Shown here: positions 9,213-17,842 of the stretch, piece after piece
How the letters are laid out: every line of letters starts with the position of its first letter
Numbering within the stretch: the stretch's first letter is position 1
NCBI GenBank assembly: GCA_018269055.1
Contig: JAFDVI010000020.1
Span: 372,001-436,000 of the forward strand
Length of the DNA: 64,000 nt
DNA from: Acidobacteriota bacterium
Lineage (GTDB): Bacteria > Acidobacteriota > Blastocatellia > RBC074
Direction: 5' to 3'
Made by a program: the position numbers and the translations under genes
The notes under the pieces: model-generated
Told to the model about the DNA's origin: nothing
The model's database searches: none
The model's input: only the letters and a program-made list of their open reading frames with translations

Positions 9213-10511
9213 ATGCGCCAAATCCTGATCTTCAGCGCAATCTTTCTGGCAGTTCCTCTGGCGCTGTTCGCGCCGTTCACAGGATTAATTAGCTACGTCG
9301 GCATCGCCTACATTCGTCCGCACGAATGGGCCTACATGCCCAGCGCGCCGATTTCGATGGCGGTGGCTGTGGCGACGCTGATTGGTTACGCCGTCTTTGA
9401 GCTGACGCGCCGAGCGCCGCAGTTGATTCCAAACTCCCTGTTGCTGCTCCTGTGGGCACAGGTTTCCATGGCGACGTTTTTTGCGTATTCGCCCGAACTG
9501 GCGCAGGGCAAATGGATGGAATTCAGCAAAACGATTTTGATCGCGTTGCTGATGACGGCGATGGTGGATTCGGAAAAACGCGCCCGCTGGTTGTTGCTGG
9601 GAACGGTCGGAGCGATTGGTTTTTTAGCCTTTCGATCCAATATCGGCATTTTGCTGGCCGGAGGACAAACGCGCATTTTCGGTCCGGGCGGAGCCTTTGA
9701 AGACAACAACGATTACGCGTTGCTGTTAAACGTCGCGGCGCCCATCGCGTTTTACGTTGCGCGCGCCGAAACGAATCGCTGGCTGCGGCGAATTTGTTAC
9801 GCGTTGTCGGCGATGATGATGATCACAGTGATTTTTTCGCTTTCACGCGGAGGCTTTCTGGGCTTGTGCGTCATCTTGTTGGGGCTGGCGCTGAAATCGA
9901 AATACAAAGTGGCAGGCGTGTTGGCTGTCATTTTGGTTGGTTCCATCACGTTTGCGCTGCTGCCAAGTCAGGTCCTTGAACGCGTCCGAACAATTCGCAC
10001 CGCCACTGAAGCCGATCAATCGGCGCAAATGCGGTTTGACGCTTGGAAAGTATCGCTGCAAATCATCGCGGATTATCCGGCGCTGGGCGTGGGGCCGAGA
10101 AATATGCTGGAGCTTTACAATCGCTATCAGCAAACCGAAAACGTGCGCGTGTCGCACAATTCGTTTTTGCAGATCGCCGTGGATGCGGGCTTGCCAGCGC
10201 TGGCGATGTTTTTGGGATTGATCGGGCTGAGCGTTTGGCGATTGCGGCGGTCACGGAACCTGCTCAAAACCCGTTCGCCGGATTCCTCGCTGATTCTCTA
10301 TTCCCACGGACTGGAAGTGGCGTTGATCGGTTATGTGGTGTCAGCAAATTTCCTGAGCCGTCACGATCTGGAATTGCTCTACGAAATTTTCGCGCTGGCG
10401 ACGAGCTTTTATGTGCTGACGCGAGAACTGGCAACTGAGCCTCAACTTGCGCCGGTGACTTCGGCAATTTCCGCCAGCAGTTCGGCGTCGGCGTCCACAG
10501 GGCAAGCGTAA
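9213..10511 (+). CDS. O-antigen ligase family protein (Wzy_C; DUF5935-like N-terminus)
   Basis: Multi-spanning membrane protein of 432 residues with roughly 10-12 hydrophobic helices. The N-terminal part ([19 protein letters not shown]) resembles the DUF5935 region of exosortase-associated putative O-glycosylation ligases. The Wzy_C loop has the conserved pattern [18 protein letters not shown] and [14 protein letters not shown] near residues 288-325, the periplasmic loop that contacts the lipid-linked sugar. The family ligates or polymerises O-antigen or O-glycan units. No exosortase gene is visible here. The start follows directly on a repeat element. The 3' end overlaps the convergent gene at 10442-10852 by 70 bp. 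Confidence 0.85.
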   Translation: MRQILIFSAIFLAVPLALFAPFTGLISYVGIAYIRPHEWAYMPSAPISMAVAVATLIGYAVFELTRRAPQLIPNSLLLLLWAQVSMATFFAYSPELAQGKWMEFSKTILIALLMTAMVDSEKRARWLLLGTVGAIGFLAFRSNIGILLAGGQTRIFGPGGAFEDNNDYALLLNVAAPIAFYVARAETNRWLRRICYALSAMMMITVIFSLSRGGFLGLCVILLGLALKSKYKVAGVLAVILVGSITFALLPSQVLERVRTIRTATEADQSAQMRFDAWKVSLQIIADYPALGVGPRNMLELYNRYQQTENVRVSHNSFLQIAVDAGLPALAMFLGLIGLSVWRLRRSRNLLKTRSPDSSLILYSHGLEVALIGYVVSANFLSRHDLELLYEIFALATSFYVLTRELATEPQLAPVTSAISASSSASASTGQA

Positions 10512-10852
10512 TACCACCAGTTCCGTTTTGGCGTCCAACCTTCTTCTTCGGCCAGTTCATCGCCCCACAAACAAACGTTTGAACGCGTGGTCAATCCCTT
10601 CATCTGGTCATCAGCCTGGCGGATCCGGTCTTCAAAGTTTTGCTGCTCCCCCAGCGGCGCAATCTCCAGCGCCTCTTCCAACAACTGGCGCGAATCCAAA
10701 TCGTTCAGGTAATCGTCCAGTGTCAAGGAGTATCCGGCCTCAACTGATTTGACGACCTTTTCCCAATTTTCGACCAAGCCGGGCAAGCCGCGTTCGGCGA
10801 CCTGAAACGAACAGCCTTTTTCCCGTAAAAATTCACGAACCTCTTCACTCAT
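10442..10852 (-). CDS. small acidic protein, possible immunity partner of the upstream lipoprotein
   Basis: 136 residues with no signal peptide, so cytoplasmic. It is strikingly acidic: about 30 Asp/Glu against 13 Lys/Arg. It contains a conserved-looking [20 protein letters not shown] segment near residues 41-60 and a Trp-rich C-terminal part ([14 protein letters not shown]). The start overlaps the end of the upstream lipoprotein gene by 8 bp, so the two are probably translationally coupled. Small size, acidity and position directly after a secreted toxin-like gene are what one sees in toxin-immunity pairs, but this is inference; no known immunity family was recognised. The 3' end runs 70 bp into the convergent O-antigen ligase gene. 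Confidence 0.6.
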   Translation of the reverse strand: MSEEVREFLREKGCSFQVAERGLPGLVENWEKVVKSVEAGYSLTLDDYLNDLDSRQLLEEALEIAPLGEQQNFEDRIRQADDQMKGLTTRSNVCLWGDELAEEEGWTPKRNWWYYACPVDADAELLAEIAEVTGAS

Positions 10853-11369
10853 TGTCTCCTCCTTTCGATGATGGATTCGAGCCGCGTTTGCTCTGACGGC
10901 GAAAGTACGCTTCGCCGTCGTTCGGTTTGAAATACGTGCGAATCGTCAAATCGGCATTGAAAGCCAGAAACGCTCCGGTCGTTTTATCAAAACGCGTCAC
11001 CACCCCATCGGTGCGCACAGCTTCCAACACGCCGGTATTCAATGGGCGATCGCGAAGTTCCTGTGCCTGCCGCAGGTATTGTTCTCTACTGATCGCCCCA
11101 AACTCGCTGCCGTGTTTGTCGTAATGATCAAAGAATTTTTGCCGCGTCGCAAAGCCAATCTCCGTACGAATCAATGTTGCGGATTTCGGTGCAGGAGCAG
11201 TGTCACCTTGAATTTGTGGCGGCGGCGTATGAGGTTGCCGACATGCTCCCGCAAGCAAAATCAGCACGATCAAGAACATGGAAGCTAGCTTGTCGCGATG
11301 GCTATGCCCGCCAATTGTCGTGATAAAGCTCATAAAAACAAAGACGAGTGACAACATCCAAGTCGTCAC
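10845..11369 (-). CDS. putative lipoprotein with BECR-like RNase toxin-type C-terminus
   Basis: Up to 174 residues. The lipobox LLAGAC after a hydrophobic run (FLIVLILLAGAC) predicts signal peptidase II processing and lipid anchoring. The start is uncertain: the upstream ATG is at 11369, and in-frame ATGs lie at 11333 and 11279. A Pro-rich linker leads to a domain near residues 65-160 with the motifs FFDHYDKHGSEFGA, YLRQAQEL, VVTRFDKTTGAFLAF and IRTYFKPNDGEAYFRRQ. The order (His-x2-Lys-His-Gly, Arg-Phe-Asp, then Thr-Tyr-Phe-Lys-Pro) recalls the barnase/EndoU/colicin E5/RelE-like folds of polymorphic and phage-associated toxins. That assignment is from memory of the pattern only. It is followed by an overlapping acidic gene. 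Confidence 0.55.
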   Translation of the reverse strand: MTTWMLSLVFVFMSFITTIGGHSHRDKLASMFLIVLILLAGACRQPHTPPPQIQGDTAPAPKSATLIRTEIGFATRQKFFDHYDKHGSEFGAISREQYLRQAQELRDRPLNTGVLEAVRTDGVVTRFDKTTGAFLAFNADLTIRTYFKPNDGEAYFRRQSKRGSNPSSKGGDNE

Positions 11370-11403
11370 TCGTCAAACTCCATTAAGATCGGGAAGGCCC
11401 AAT

Positions 11404-12195
11404 CTAGCGAATGCTCATACCGCCCAAACCGCCCAAATTCGCAAACGGATTGGTTTGCTCCGCAGGCGGAAGCTGATCCACTTTTTCCGGCGCCAGGACG
11501 GTTAATCGATTCACGCAGTTCGTGCCCAATGAGGTGCTGCGATAATCTTTGTTGTTGGCGATGTTGAAATACAGATTCACGGCTTCATCTTTCTTACCCA
11601 TCGCTTCATAAACCCGGGCGATATTGAAATCAATCAACGCCGTCACAGCACCGGGCTTGGATTTCAACTTTTGATATTCGGCAATGGCTTCTTCATTTTT
11701 GCCAGCGGCTTCATACCGCTGCGCAAGCGCCATTTGCGCCTGTTGCCCAACATCGGAGGTTTTCCCGGACAATTCTTTCAACGTCGCTTCGGCCTTTTCC
11801 GGCTCAAAATAAAGTTGATGCACCGCCGCATAATACCGGGCGAGGTCACCGTAAAAAGACGGATAATCATTCGCCGCCTTGGTGAACGCTTCATAAGCTT
11901 TATGGTGCTTATCGTCTTCGGAGGTGGCAACGTATCCTTGCGGATTCGCCGGAACCGGATTGGCGACAATCGCGTCGTTCCAACGGAAAGCTTCTGCCAA
12001 TTCTTCTGCCGCGTTATTGGCGCGGCGTGAATAAAGCATCCAACCAATCGCCACCACCGCGACCACCACTGCCGCGACGGTCAGCCATTTCAAAAGAGGG
12101 CGCGAATTGCTCTTTGCCCAAGCACTCGTAGCCACGTACTGTTGCATTAATGGATCGCGCTTCAAATCCTGCGCGCTAGCTCGCCCTTTAGCCAA
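11404..12195 (-). CDS. tetratricopeptide repeat membrane-anchored protein
   Basis: 263 residues. A cytoplasmic basic N-terminus is followed by one transmembrane helix near residues 36-54 ([18 protein letters not shown]), then TPR-like helical pairs ([55 protein letters not shown]). The C-terminus is glycine-rich. The layout is like YfgM-type proteins, which face the periplasm and assist envelope protein traffic, though no specific ortholog is claimed. It starts divergently from the M16 peptidase, and the two 5' ends are only about 50 bp apart. It lies upstream of the lipoprotein and acidic gene on the same strand, with a 34-bp gap. Confidence 0.8.
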   Translation of the reverse strand: MAKGRASAQDLKRDPLMQQYVATSAWAKSNSRPLLKWLTVAAVVVAVVAIGWMLYSRRANNAAEELAEAFRWNDAIVANPVPANPQGYVATSEDDKHHKAYEAFTKAANDYPSFYGDLARYYAAVHQLYFEPEKAEATLKELSGKTSDVGQQAQMALAQRYEAAGKNEEAIAEYQKLKSKPGAVTALIDFNIARVYEAMGKKDEAVNLYFNIANNKDYRSTSLGTNCVNRLTVLAPEKVDQLPPAEQTNPFANLGGLGGMSIR

Positions 12196-12247
12196 TGTAA
12201 AACTCCTTCAGGATGAAAATTGGGGCTGGGAGGAAAACGAGAACATA

Positions 12248-13636
12248 ATGGCCGCCTTTAATGATGTCAAGCCGTTCAAAAACCCGCCGCGTTGGCCAAA
12301 TCTGACGCTTCCCTATAAGATTCCGGTTATGGCATTTACCAAGATCACCGAATACGAAGGCATTACCGAATACAAACTCGACGCCAATGATCTGAAAGTC
12401 CTGCTGGTCCCGCGTCGAGCTGCGCCCGTGGTGGCGTTTATGGTTGTGTACCGCGTGGGTTCGCGCAATGAAGCTGTCGGCCACACCGGAGCCACACATT
12501 TGTTGGAGCACATGCTGTTCAAGGGCACGCCGACGTTTAACAAAAAGAACGGCACGCAAATCGCAGCCGTGCTGCAAAAACAAGGAGCGGTATTTAACGC
12601 CGACACCTGGTTTGATCGCACGCGATATTACGAAATGCTGCCGAGCGACCGGCTTGAATTGGCCATTCACCTGGAAGCCGACCGCATGCGCAATTCATTC
12701 ATTGCCGATGAAGACCGCCAGTCCGAAATGACCGTCGTTCGTAACGAACTGGATCGTGGTGAAAACGAACCGGCGCGCATCCTGGACGAACGGTTATGGG
12801 CAATGGCGTTTCGTGAACATCCGTACCACCATCCGACCATCGGCTGGCGCTCAGACGTAGAAGGTGTGCCAACCTGGCGACTGAAAGAGTTTTATGACGT
12901 TTATTATCACCCGAATAACGCCACGGCGATTGTCGTCGGAGATTTCGATGATCAAACTGCCCTGGATTTGATTGCCAAACACTTCGGCCAGATTCCGGCG
13001 TCTTCTCACCCAATTCCACCGATGTACACTACCGAGCCTCAACAGGAAGGTGAAATTCGGTTCAAGCTGCGCCGTGCGGGTCAGTTAGGCTTGATCGAAA
13101 TCGGTTGGCACATCCCGGATGTTCACCATGAAGACACCGCCGCGCTCACCTTGCTGGATCACATCTTGTCGGCGGGCGTAACGTCACGGCTGTATCAATC
13201 CCTGGTGGAAACGCAGCTCGCTGTGGATGAACACGCGCAAGCGAATCAATTTGTGGACGCTGGATTGTTCACAATTGACGCCACACTCCAGCCGGGAGGC
13301 GAACATGAAAACGCCGAACAAGCCATATTGGAAGTAATCGAGAAACTCAAAACCGAAAAAGTCTCTGAAAGCGAGTTGCAAAAAGCAAAGAACCTGATTT
13401 TGACGCAGATGATTTATGTTCGCGACAGCCCGTTTGGCGTCATCAGCGTCATTGGCGAAGCCGAAGCGTCTGCTGGGTGGAAGCTGTTCATTGACCTGCC
13501 CAGAATGATTGAAGCTGTAACAGCCGAAGACATTCGCCGCGTCGTCAATACCTATTTCACCGAAGAGAACCGCACGGTTGGTTGGTTCATGCCGAAACAA
13601 GAGCTTTTGGACGAATTTGCACAGGAGGAAATATGA
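12248..13636 (+). CDS. M16 family zinc peptidase, catalytically competent subunit
   Basis: Pitrilysin/MPP-like protease of 462 residues. The inverted zinc motif HLLEH is at residues 84-88 (HLLEHMLFKGTPTF), with the downstream conserved Glu in VVRNELDRGEN. The two M16 half-domains follow. The start is chosen at the ATG at 12248, downstream of a GGGAGG; a longer frame from 12107 would overlap the divergent TPR gene, and a shorter ATG at 12329 is possible. There is no clear signal peptide. It overlaps the selenoprotein gene by 4 bp (ATGA), and the M16 partner without a zinc motif follows at 14865. Active and inactive M16 subunits commonly work as heterodimers, as in mitochondrial MPP. Confidence 0.9.
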   Translation: MAAFNDVKPFKNPPRWPNLTLPYKIPVMAFTKITEYEGITEYKLDANDLKVLLVPRRAAPVVAFMVVYRVGSRNEAVGHTGATHLLEHMLFKGTPTFNKKNGTQIAAVLQKQGAVFNADTWFDRTRYYEMLPSDRLELAIHLEADRMRNSFIADEDRQSEMTVVRNELDRGENEPARILDERLWAMAFREHPYHHPTIGWRSDVEGVPTWRLKEFYDVYYHPNNATAIVVGDFDDQTALDLIAKHFGQIPASSHPIPPMYTTEPQQEGEIRFKLRRAGQLGLIEIGWHIPDVHHEDTAALTLLDHILSAGVTSRLYQSLVETQLAVDEHAQANQFVDAGLFTIDATLQPGGEHENAEQAILEVIEKLKTEKVSESELQKAKNLILTQMIYVRDSPFGVISVIGEAEASAGWKLFIDLPRMIEAVTAEDIRRVVNTYFTEENRTVGWFMPKQELLDEFAQEEI

Positions 13637-14790
13637 AGCCGGGGATTCTGCTTGGCGTGGCGCTGCTCTGTTTGTTTTCCATCAATGTTTTTGCCGGAAA
13701 GCGAATTGTAATTTTTGACGATGTCGCAACGGAAATCGCTTCGCCTCCGGCAACGCTGGCCACTGGCGAAGAGTTGTGGGTGACATTAGCCGATCTGACA
13801 AAGGCGACAAAGTTTGTTTTGAAACCGCAGGGCGTTTGCCGCGACGAATTGTGCTTTCCGATCCCCAAAGCTCGCAAAGCCGCGTTCTTGTCGGCTCAGG
13901 GCAATGTCACCTGGTTCAATCTGAGCGAATTTACGCGATTGACCAAACAACCTGCGGCGTATGACGCGGCAAACTCCGTGTGGTATTTCGGGCCTCGCCC
14001 GGAAGCGCAAAATCAGTTTGTATCTTCGCTGATCGCGCCGGATTTTCGTTTGCCGGACAAAACCGGAAAGCTGCGTTCGCTGTCGGAGTTTCGCGGGAAG
14101 AAGGTGTTGCTGCTGACCTGGGCTTCGTGGTGAGGTTGCCGATTTGATCTGCCAGGGTGGCAGACACTTTATACCGAACTGAAAAACAAAAACTTTGAAA
14201 TCGTATCGGTCGCCCAGGACACGGGCGGAATTAAAGACGCAGGAAAATGGATCGAAGCCGCCAAACCGGAATACACAGTGCTGATTGACGAAAAACATCT
14301 GGTCACGCGGCTTTACGACATGGTCAATGTGCCGACGGCGGTCTGGATCAACGAAAAAGGCCGCATCGTTCGCCCCAACGAAGTCGCATACGTGGACAAC
14401 CGCTACACAGGCATGCACAAGCTGCAAGCCGAAGAATACCTGGCGGCAATTCGCGATTGGGCGGAAAACGGCGACCGCAGCATTTACGCGCTGAGCGAAC
14501 AGGAGTTGAAAGAGCGGTTGGCTCCGCAAAATCCTGATTGGGCGCGCGCTTCGGCGGAATTCGGTTTGGCGGAATATCTGTACAAAACCAATTTAGGCGC
14601 AGCTTCTATTCGGCATTACAAAGAAGCGCAGCGGTTGAACCCCGACAATTGGAATTACAAACGGCAGGCATGGGCGCTTTCGGATGCCGAACGCGATTAC
14701 GGAACCAGCTTTATGAAGGAAGTTCAGAAGCTCAACGGCAAACCGTATTATCCACCGCGCCGTCTGCCTGCTCCCAAAAAGAAAAACTAA
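13633..14790 (+). CDS. thioredoxin/TlpA-like selenoprotein with in-frame TGA at active site (Sec167)
   Basis: Read through one TGA (14131-14133), this is a single 385-residue protein. A signal peptide (PGILLGVALLCLFSINVFAG) leads to an N-terminal domain with a Cys pair (GVCRDELCFP), then a redoxin domain (APDFRLPDKTGKLRSLSEF), then LLLTWASW-U-GCRFDLPGWQ, so Sec replaces the first cysteine of a U-G-C redox motif. The fold continues with a cis-Pro loop (NVPTAVWINEKG) and ends in a TPR-like region. No frame change occurs across the TGA, and a SECIS-like hairpin follows it. The start at 13633 has AGGAGG just upstream and overlaps the M16 stop (ATGA). If TGA were a true stop, the protein would end immediately before its active site. 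Exported thiol-disulfide or peroxide chemistry is likely. Confidence 0.82.
14131..14164 (+). promoter_or_regulatory. TGA (Sec) codon and bacterial SECIS-like hairpin
   Basis: TGA at 14131-14133 is followed by a perfect 7-bp stem (14148-14154 with 14158-14164, TCTGCCA/TGGCAGA) and a GGG loop at 14155-14157. The apical loop begins 21 nt after the TGA. The bacterial SECIS pattern asks for a hairpin just downstream with the loop about 16-37 nt from the UGA and a G among the first loop bases, and both conditions are met. Confidence 0.78.
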
Positions 14791-14795
14791 ATTCC

Positions 14796-14848
14796 GTTCA
14801 GAGTTCACGCTTCAGCGTGCCAGGCACGCTGAAGCGTGAACTCTGAAC
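14796..14848. repeat. perfect 25-bp inverted repeat, 3-nt loop
   Basis: Arms 14796-14820 and 14824-14848 are perfectly complementary around CAG. It lies between the selenoprotein and the second M16 gene, ending 6 nt before the ribosome binding site AGGAAG. It would form a very stable RNA hairpin. Confidence 0.85.
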
Positions 14849-14864
14849 CTTCTCAGGAAGTTTA

Positions 14865-16139
14865 ATGAACAGTAGTTCTTTCGCGTCACGAACACATCGT
14901 TATCAATTGGCCAATGGTTTGACACTGTTGGTGTTGGAAAACCACTCGAACCCTACGTTTTCGCTGTCAGGATATGTACGGGCGGGTGAATTTTTTAGTC
15001 CGGTGGACAAATACAGTTTGGCCAGTGTCGTTTCCGGCATGCTCAGCAAAGGAACGGCTCAACGGTCAAAGCTGGAAATCGCCGAACAGTTGGAATCCGC
15101 CGGGGCAAGACTCGGATTTTCGTCAAACACCTTTACGGCTTCCGTCAGCGGGCAAAGTCTGAGCCGCGATTTGCCGCTGATCATTTCCACGCTGGCCGAA
15201 GAACTGCGCGAGCCTGCTTTTCCGGAAGATGAACTGGAAAAAATGAAGCAGCGCTACATTGCCAGCATTCGCGAAGATTTGGACGACACGCGCACGCGAG
15301 CGTACGAACGCATGTCCCAGCTTGTGTTCACACCCGAAAATCCGTTTTACCGTTTGCCCGCCGAAACGGCCATCGCTCACCTGGAAGCCATCTCGGCAAC
15401 GGATTTGAAGGAGTTTCACCAACGATATTACGGCACGGAATCCGGCGTGTTGGTGATTGTCGGCGATGTCTTTCCGGACAAGGTTTACGAATTGGTGGAA
15501 AAACACTTCGGTGGTTGGCGCGGTGCGCCCGCCGCTGAAATCAGCCTGGCAATAACTCCGCTGCAAACCGAAGCCAAACGCGAAGTCGTTGCGATGAAAG
15601 ACAAACCGAATTGCGACATCATCATCGGCCACGCGTCGCGACTGCGCCGGTCAAATCCGGATTATCTGGCGACGATTATTGGCAACAACGCGCTCGGCCA
15701 ATCCACCCTGTCTTCGCGGCTGGGATTGAAAGTACGCGACGAGATGGGACTAACCTACGGCATCAGTTCCGGCTTTCGTTCCGGGTTGGGCGACGGTCCG
15801 TTCACCATTGGCGTCACCGTTGCGCCCCAAGACATCGAACTCGCAATTGATACGACGCTGGAAATCGTTGAGGACTTCATTACCAACGGCATTACCGAAG
15901 AAGAGCTGAAAGACGAACAATCGTCGGTCATCGGTTCGTACAAAATCGGTTTGGCCACCAACGCAGGCATCGCCGGGCAAATCGTCAGCGCGGAACTATT
16001 CGGACTCGGCGTCGAATACCTGGACGAATTTCCTTCGCTGATTGCGGCGCTGACCAAATCGGAAATTGATGAAGCCGTCCGCAAATACATTCACCCTGAA
16101 GCCGCCACGACGGTGATTGCTGGCACTCTGACCAAATGA
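14865..16139 (+). CDS. M16 family peptidase-like protein, zinc motif absent (non-catalytic subunit)
   Basis: 424 residues of pitrilysin/MPP fold. At the position of the HxxEH motif it reads YSLASVVSGMLSKGTAQRS, so the zinc ligands are missing. The rest of the fold is well kept: VIVGDVFPDKVYELVEKHFG near 204, and the Arg/Tyr-containing SRLGLKVRDEMGLTYGIS near 284, which closes the substrate chamber in M16 enzymes. It is therefore the natural partner of the active M16 peptidase at 12248. The ATG at 14865 has AGGAAG 4 nt upstream. No signal peptide is evident. The selenoprotein sits between the two subunits, which suggests the three act together, but the substrate is unknown. Confidence 0.88.
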   Translation: MNSSSFASRTHRYQLANGLTLLVLENHSNPTFSLSGYVRAGEFFSPVDKYSLASVVSGMLSKGTAQRSKLEIAEQLESAGARLGFSSNTFTASVSGQSLSRDLPLIISTLAEELREPAFPEDELEKMKQRYIASIREDLDDTRTRAYERMSQLVFTPENPFYRLPAETAIAHLEAISATDLKEFHQRYYGTESGVLVIVGDVFPDKVYELVEKHFGGWRGAPAAEISLAITPLQTEAKREVVAMKDKPNCDIIIGHASRLRRSNPDYLATIIGNNALGQSTLSSRLGLKVRDEMGLTYGISSGFRSGLGDGPFTIGVTVAPQDIELAIDTTLEIVEDFITNGITEEELKDEQSSVIGSYKIGLATNAGIAGQIVSAELFGLGVEYLDEFPSLIAALTKSEIDEAVRKYIHPEAATTVIAGTLTK

Positions 16140-16205
16140 TGAATGCTGAATGATGAAGGATGAATGTCATATCAGGTTCATCCCTCATCATTCAGCATTC
16201 ATCAT
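16136..16205. repeat. 28-bp imperfect inverted repeat
   Basis: Arms 16136-16163 and 16178-16205 are complementary with one mismatch. They are built of ATGAATGCTGAATGATGA-type units. The left arm includes the stop codon of the M16-like gene, and the right arm ends 7 nt before the hemH start. Confidence 0.8.
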
Positions 16206-16212
16206 TCCTTCT

Positions 16213-17190
16213 ATGAAACTCGGAATTCTTCTCTTCAACCTCGGTGGTCCGGAAACGCAAGCTGATGTTCGTCCATTCCTGTTCAATTTGTTCTCTGACC
16301 CCGAAATTGTGCGGCTGCCGATTCGCGCATTGACGAAACCGTTGGCCTGGATCATTTCAACCGCACGCGTCAAAAAGTCCGCCGCAAATTACCGGTTGAT
16401 CGGCGGAGGCTCTCCGCTGCGGCGCATTACCGATGAACAAGCTGAAGCCTTACGCGCGGAATTGCAGCAGCGAGGCATCGAAGCGAAAGTTTACGTCGGG
16501 ATGCGGTATTGGTATCCGTTTACGGCAGAAGCGCTGGATCAAATTGAGCGCGACGGCATTACGGATTTGGTTTTACTGCCGCTCTATCCGCAGTATTCGG
16601 TTTCCACGACCGGTTCCAGCTTCAAAGATTTTGACGCGCTGATTGCCAAACGAAACGGCCTGCAAACCATTCAGCGCAGAGCGATCAACAATTGGCACAC
16701 CTTTGACAAATACATCGCCGCGCTGGCCAGCCAGATCCATGAACGAACTTCCGAATTCCCCGATCCTGATCCCACGCGGATACACTTGCTGTTCAGCGCG
16801 CACAGCGTGCCGGTGAGTTACATCGAAACCGGCGATCCTTACCTTCAGCATACGGAAGAAACGATTCAGCTTGTGTCTGAAAAGCTCGGCGACCGTTTCC
16901 CTGTTCATCTCAGTTTTCAAAGCAAGGTCGGCCCGGTGAAATGGCTTGAACCTTCGACGGATATGAAGCTGCGCGAAATGAAAGCCGCAGGTGTGGAGCA
17001 AGTTCTGGCCATTCCCATCAGTTTCGTGTCGGAGCACATCGAAACGCTGTATGAACTGGACATCCTGTACAAAGACCTGGCCGTAGAATTGGGCCTAACC
17101 TATCGCCGGGTTCCCGCCTTCAACACCGACTCGCGCTTTATTAGCGCGCTGGCAGATTTGGTGATTCAGCAACTTTCGGTTGAACCGTGA
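16213..17190 (+). CDS. hemH: ferrochelatase
   Basis: Inserts Fe2+ into protoporphyrin IX (or coproporphyrin III) in haem synthesis. The 325-residue length is normal. The N-terminus KLGILLFNLGGPETQADVRPF is diagnostic, followed by GGGSPLRRITDEQ, GMRYWYPFTAEAL and LLPLYPQYSVSTTGSS. The metal-binding His is in LLFSAHSVP near residue 197, and the conserved Glu is in SFVSEHIETLYELD near 275. The start is taken at the ATG at 16213; the longer frame from 16150 is read from the inverted repeat. It overlaps the L,D-transpeptidase by 4 bp, so the two are co-translated. Confidence 0.95.
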   Translation: MKLGILLFNLGGPETQADVRPFLFNLFSDPEIVRLPIRALTKPLAWIISTARVKKSAANYRLIGGGSPLRRITDEQAEALRAELQQRGIEAKVYVGMRYWYPFTAEALDQIERDGITDLVLLPLYPQYSVSTTGSSFKDFDALIAKRNGLQTIQRRAINNWHTFDKYIAALASQIHERTSEFPDPDPTRIHLLFSAHSVPVSYIETGDPYLQHTEETIQLVSEKLGDRFPVHLSFQSKVGPVKWLEPSTDMKLREMKAAGVEQVLAIPISFVSEHIETLYELDILYKDLAVELGLTYRRVPAFNTDSRFISALADLVIQQLSVEP

Positions 17191-17756
17191 TGAACCTAAT
17201 GCTTTTGAATGCGGCGTTACTGTTCGTGCTGATGGCGTCAGTAATTATCCCTAAACCAGCGGAGCCAGCCTTTCGCCTATTGATCAAAAAATCCGAACGC
17301 AAGTTGTATCTGTACGAAACCACCAACGGCAAGGAGCGGCTTCGCAAGACGTATTCGATTGTGCTCGGCAATACGCCGACCGGTCACAAGCGCCAGCAAG
17401 GTGACGGTCGCACGCCAGAAGGCGAGTATTACATCACCCACAAAAACTCAAAGAGCAATTATTATCTGTCGCTGGGCGTCAGCTATCCGAACATCGGTGA
17501 CGCCGATGCAGGATTGAAAAGCGGCTTGATCACCAAAGCGCAACACAAAGCGATTGCGTCAGCGATTCGCGCGAATGGCAAGCCACCGCAGAATACAAAA
17601 CTCGGCGGCGACATCTTCATCCACGGCGGCGGAACCGGAAAGTTGATAGGATTAGTCAAGGATTGGACGCTGGGATGTGTGGCATTGGAAAATGAAGACA
17701 TCAAGGAATTGTTCGATCTGCTGCCGGTGAAAACCTCGGTGAAGATCGTTCCGTAA
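17187..17756 (+). CDS. L,D-transpeptidase family (YkuD domain) protein
   Basis: 189 residues. A hydrophobic N-terminal segment (NAALLFVLMASVIIP) would direct export or membrane anchoring. The YkuD domain starts near residue 29 (RLLIKKSERKLYLYE) and includes GNTPTGHKRQQGDGRTPEGEY. The catalytic motif is kept: His in FIHGGG near residue 150 and the nucleophile Cys in DWTLGCVAL near 169, with Thr in the place of the common Ser. Such enzymes make 3-3 peptidoglycan crosslinks or attach proteins to peptidoglycan. The ATGA overlap with hemH shows coupling. An inverted repeat follows. Confidence 0.9.
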   Translation: MMNLMLLNAALLFVLMASVIIPKPAEPAFRLLIKKSERKLYLYETTNGKERLRKTYSIVLGNTPTGHKRQQGDGRTPEGEYYITHKNSKSNYYLSLGVSYPNIGDADAGLKSGLITKAQHKAIASAIRANGKPPQNTKLGGDIFIHGGGTGKLIGLVKDWTLGCVALENEDIKELFDLLPVKTSVKIVP

Positions 17757-17767
17757 CAACCACGTTT

Positions 17768-17821
17768 GTAGTTCCGCCTTCAGGCGGTGGAGTCAAGTTA
17801 ACCGCCTGAAGGCGGAACTAC
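17768..17821. repeat. perfect 21-bp inverted repeat
   Basis: Arms 17768-17788 and 17801-17821 (GTAGTTCCGCCTTCAGGCGG and complement) around a 12-nt spacer, between the YkuD gene and larC. Each arm is itself partly palindromic. Confidence 0.8.
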
Positions 17822-17842
17822 GAGCATGACTTCAGGGGAAAA

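Noticed and set aside
14131..14133. Reading the TGA as a nonsense mutation that makes a pseudogene of two fragments
   Set aside because: The codon sits exactly at the redox Cys, the frame is intact on both sides and a SECIS-like hairpin follows. A selenoprotein is the simpler reading, although the alternative cannot be excluded without sel genes.
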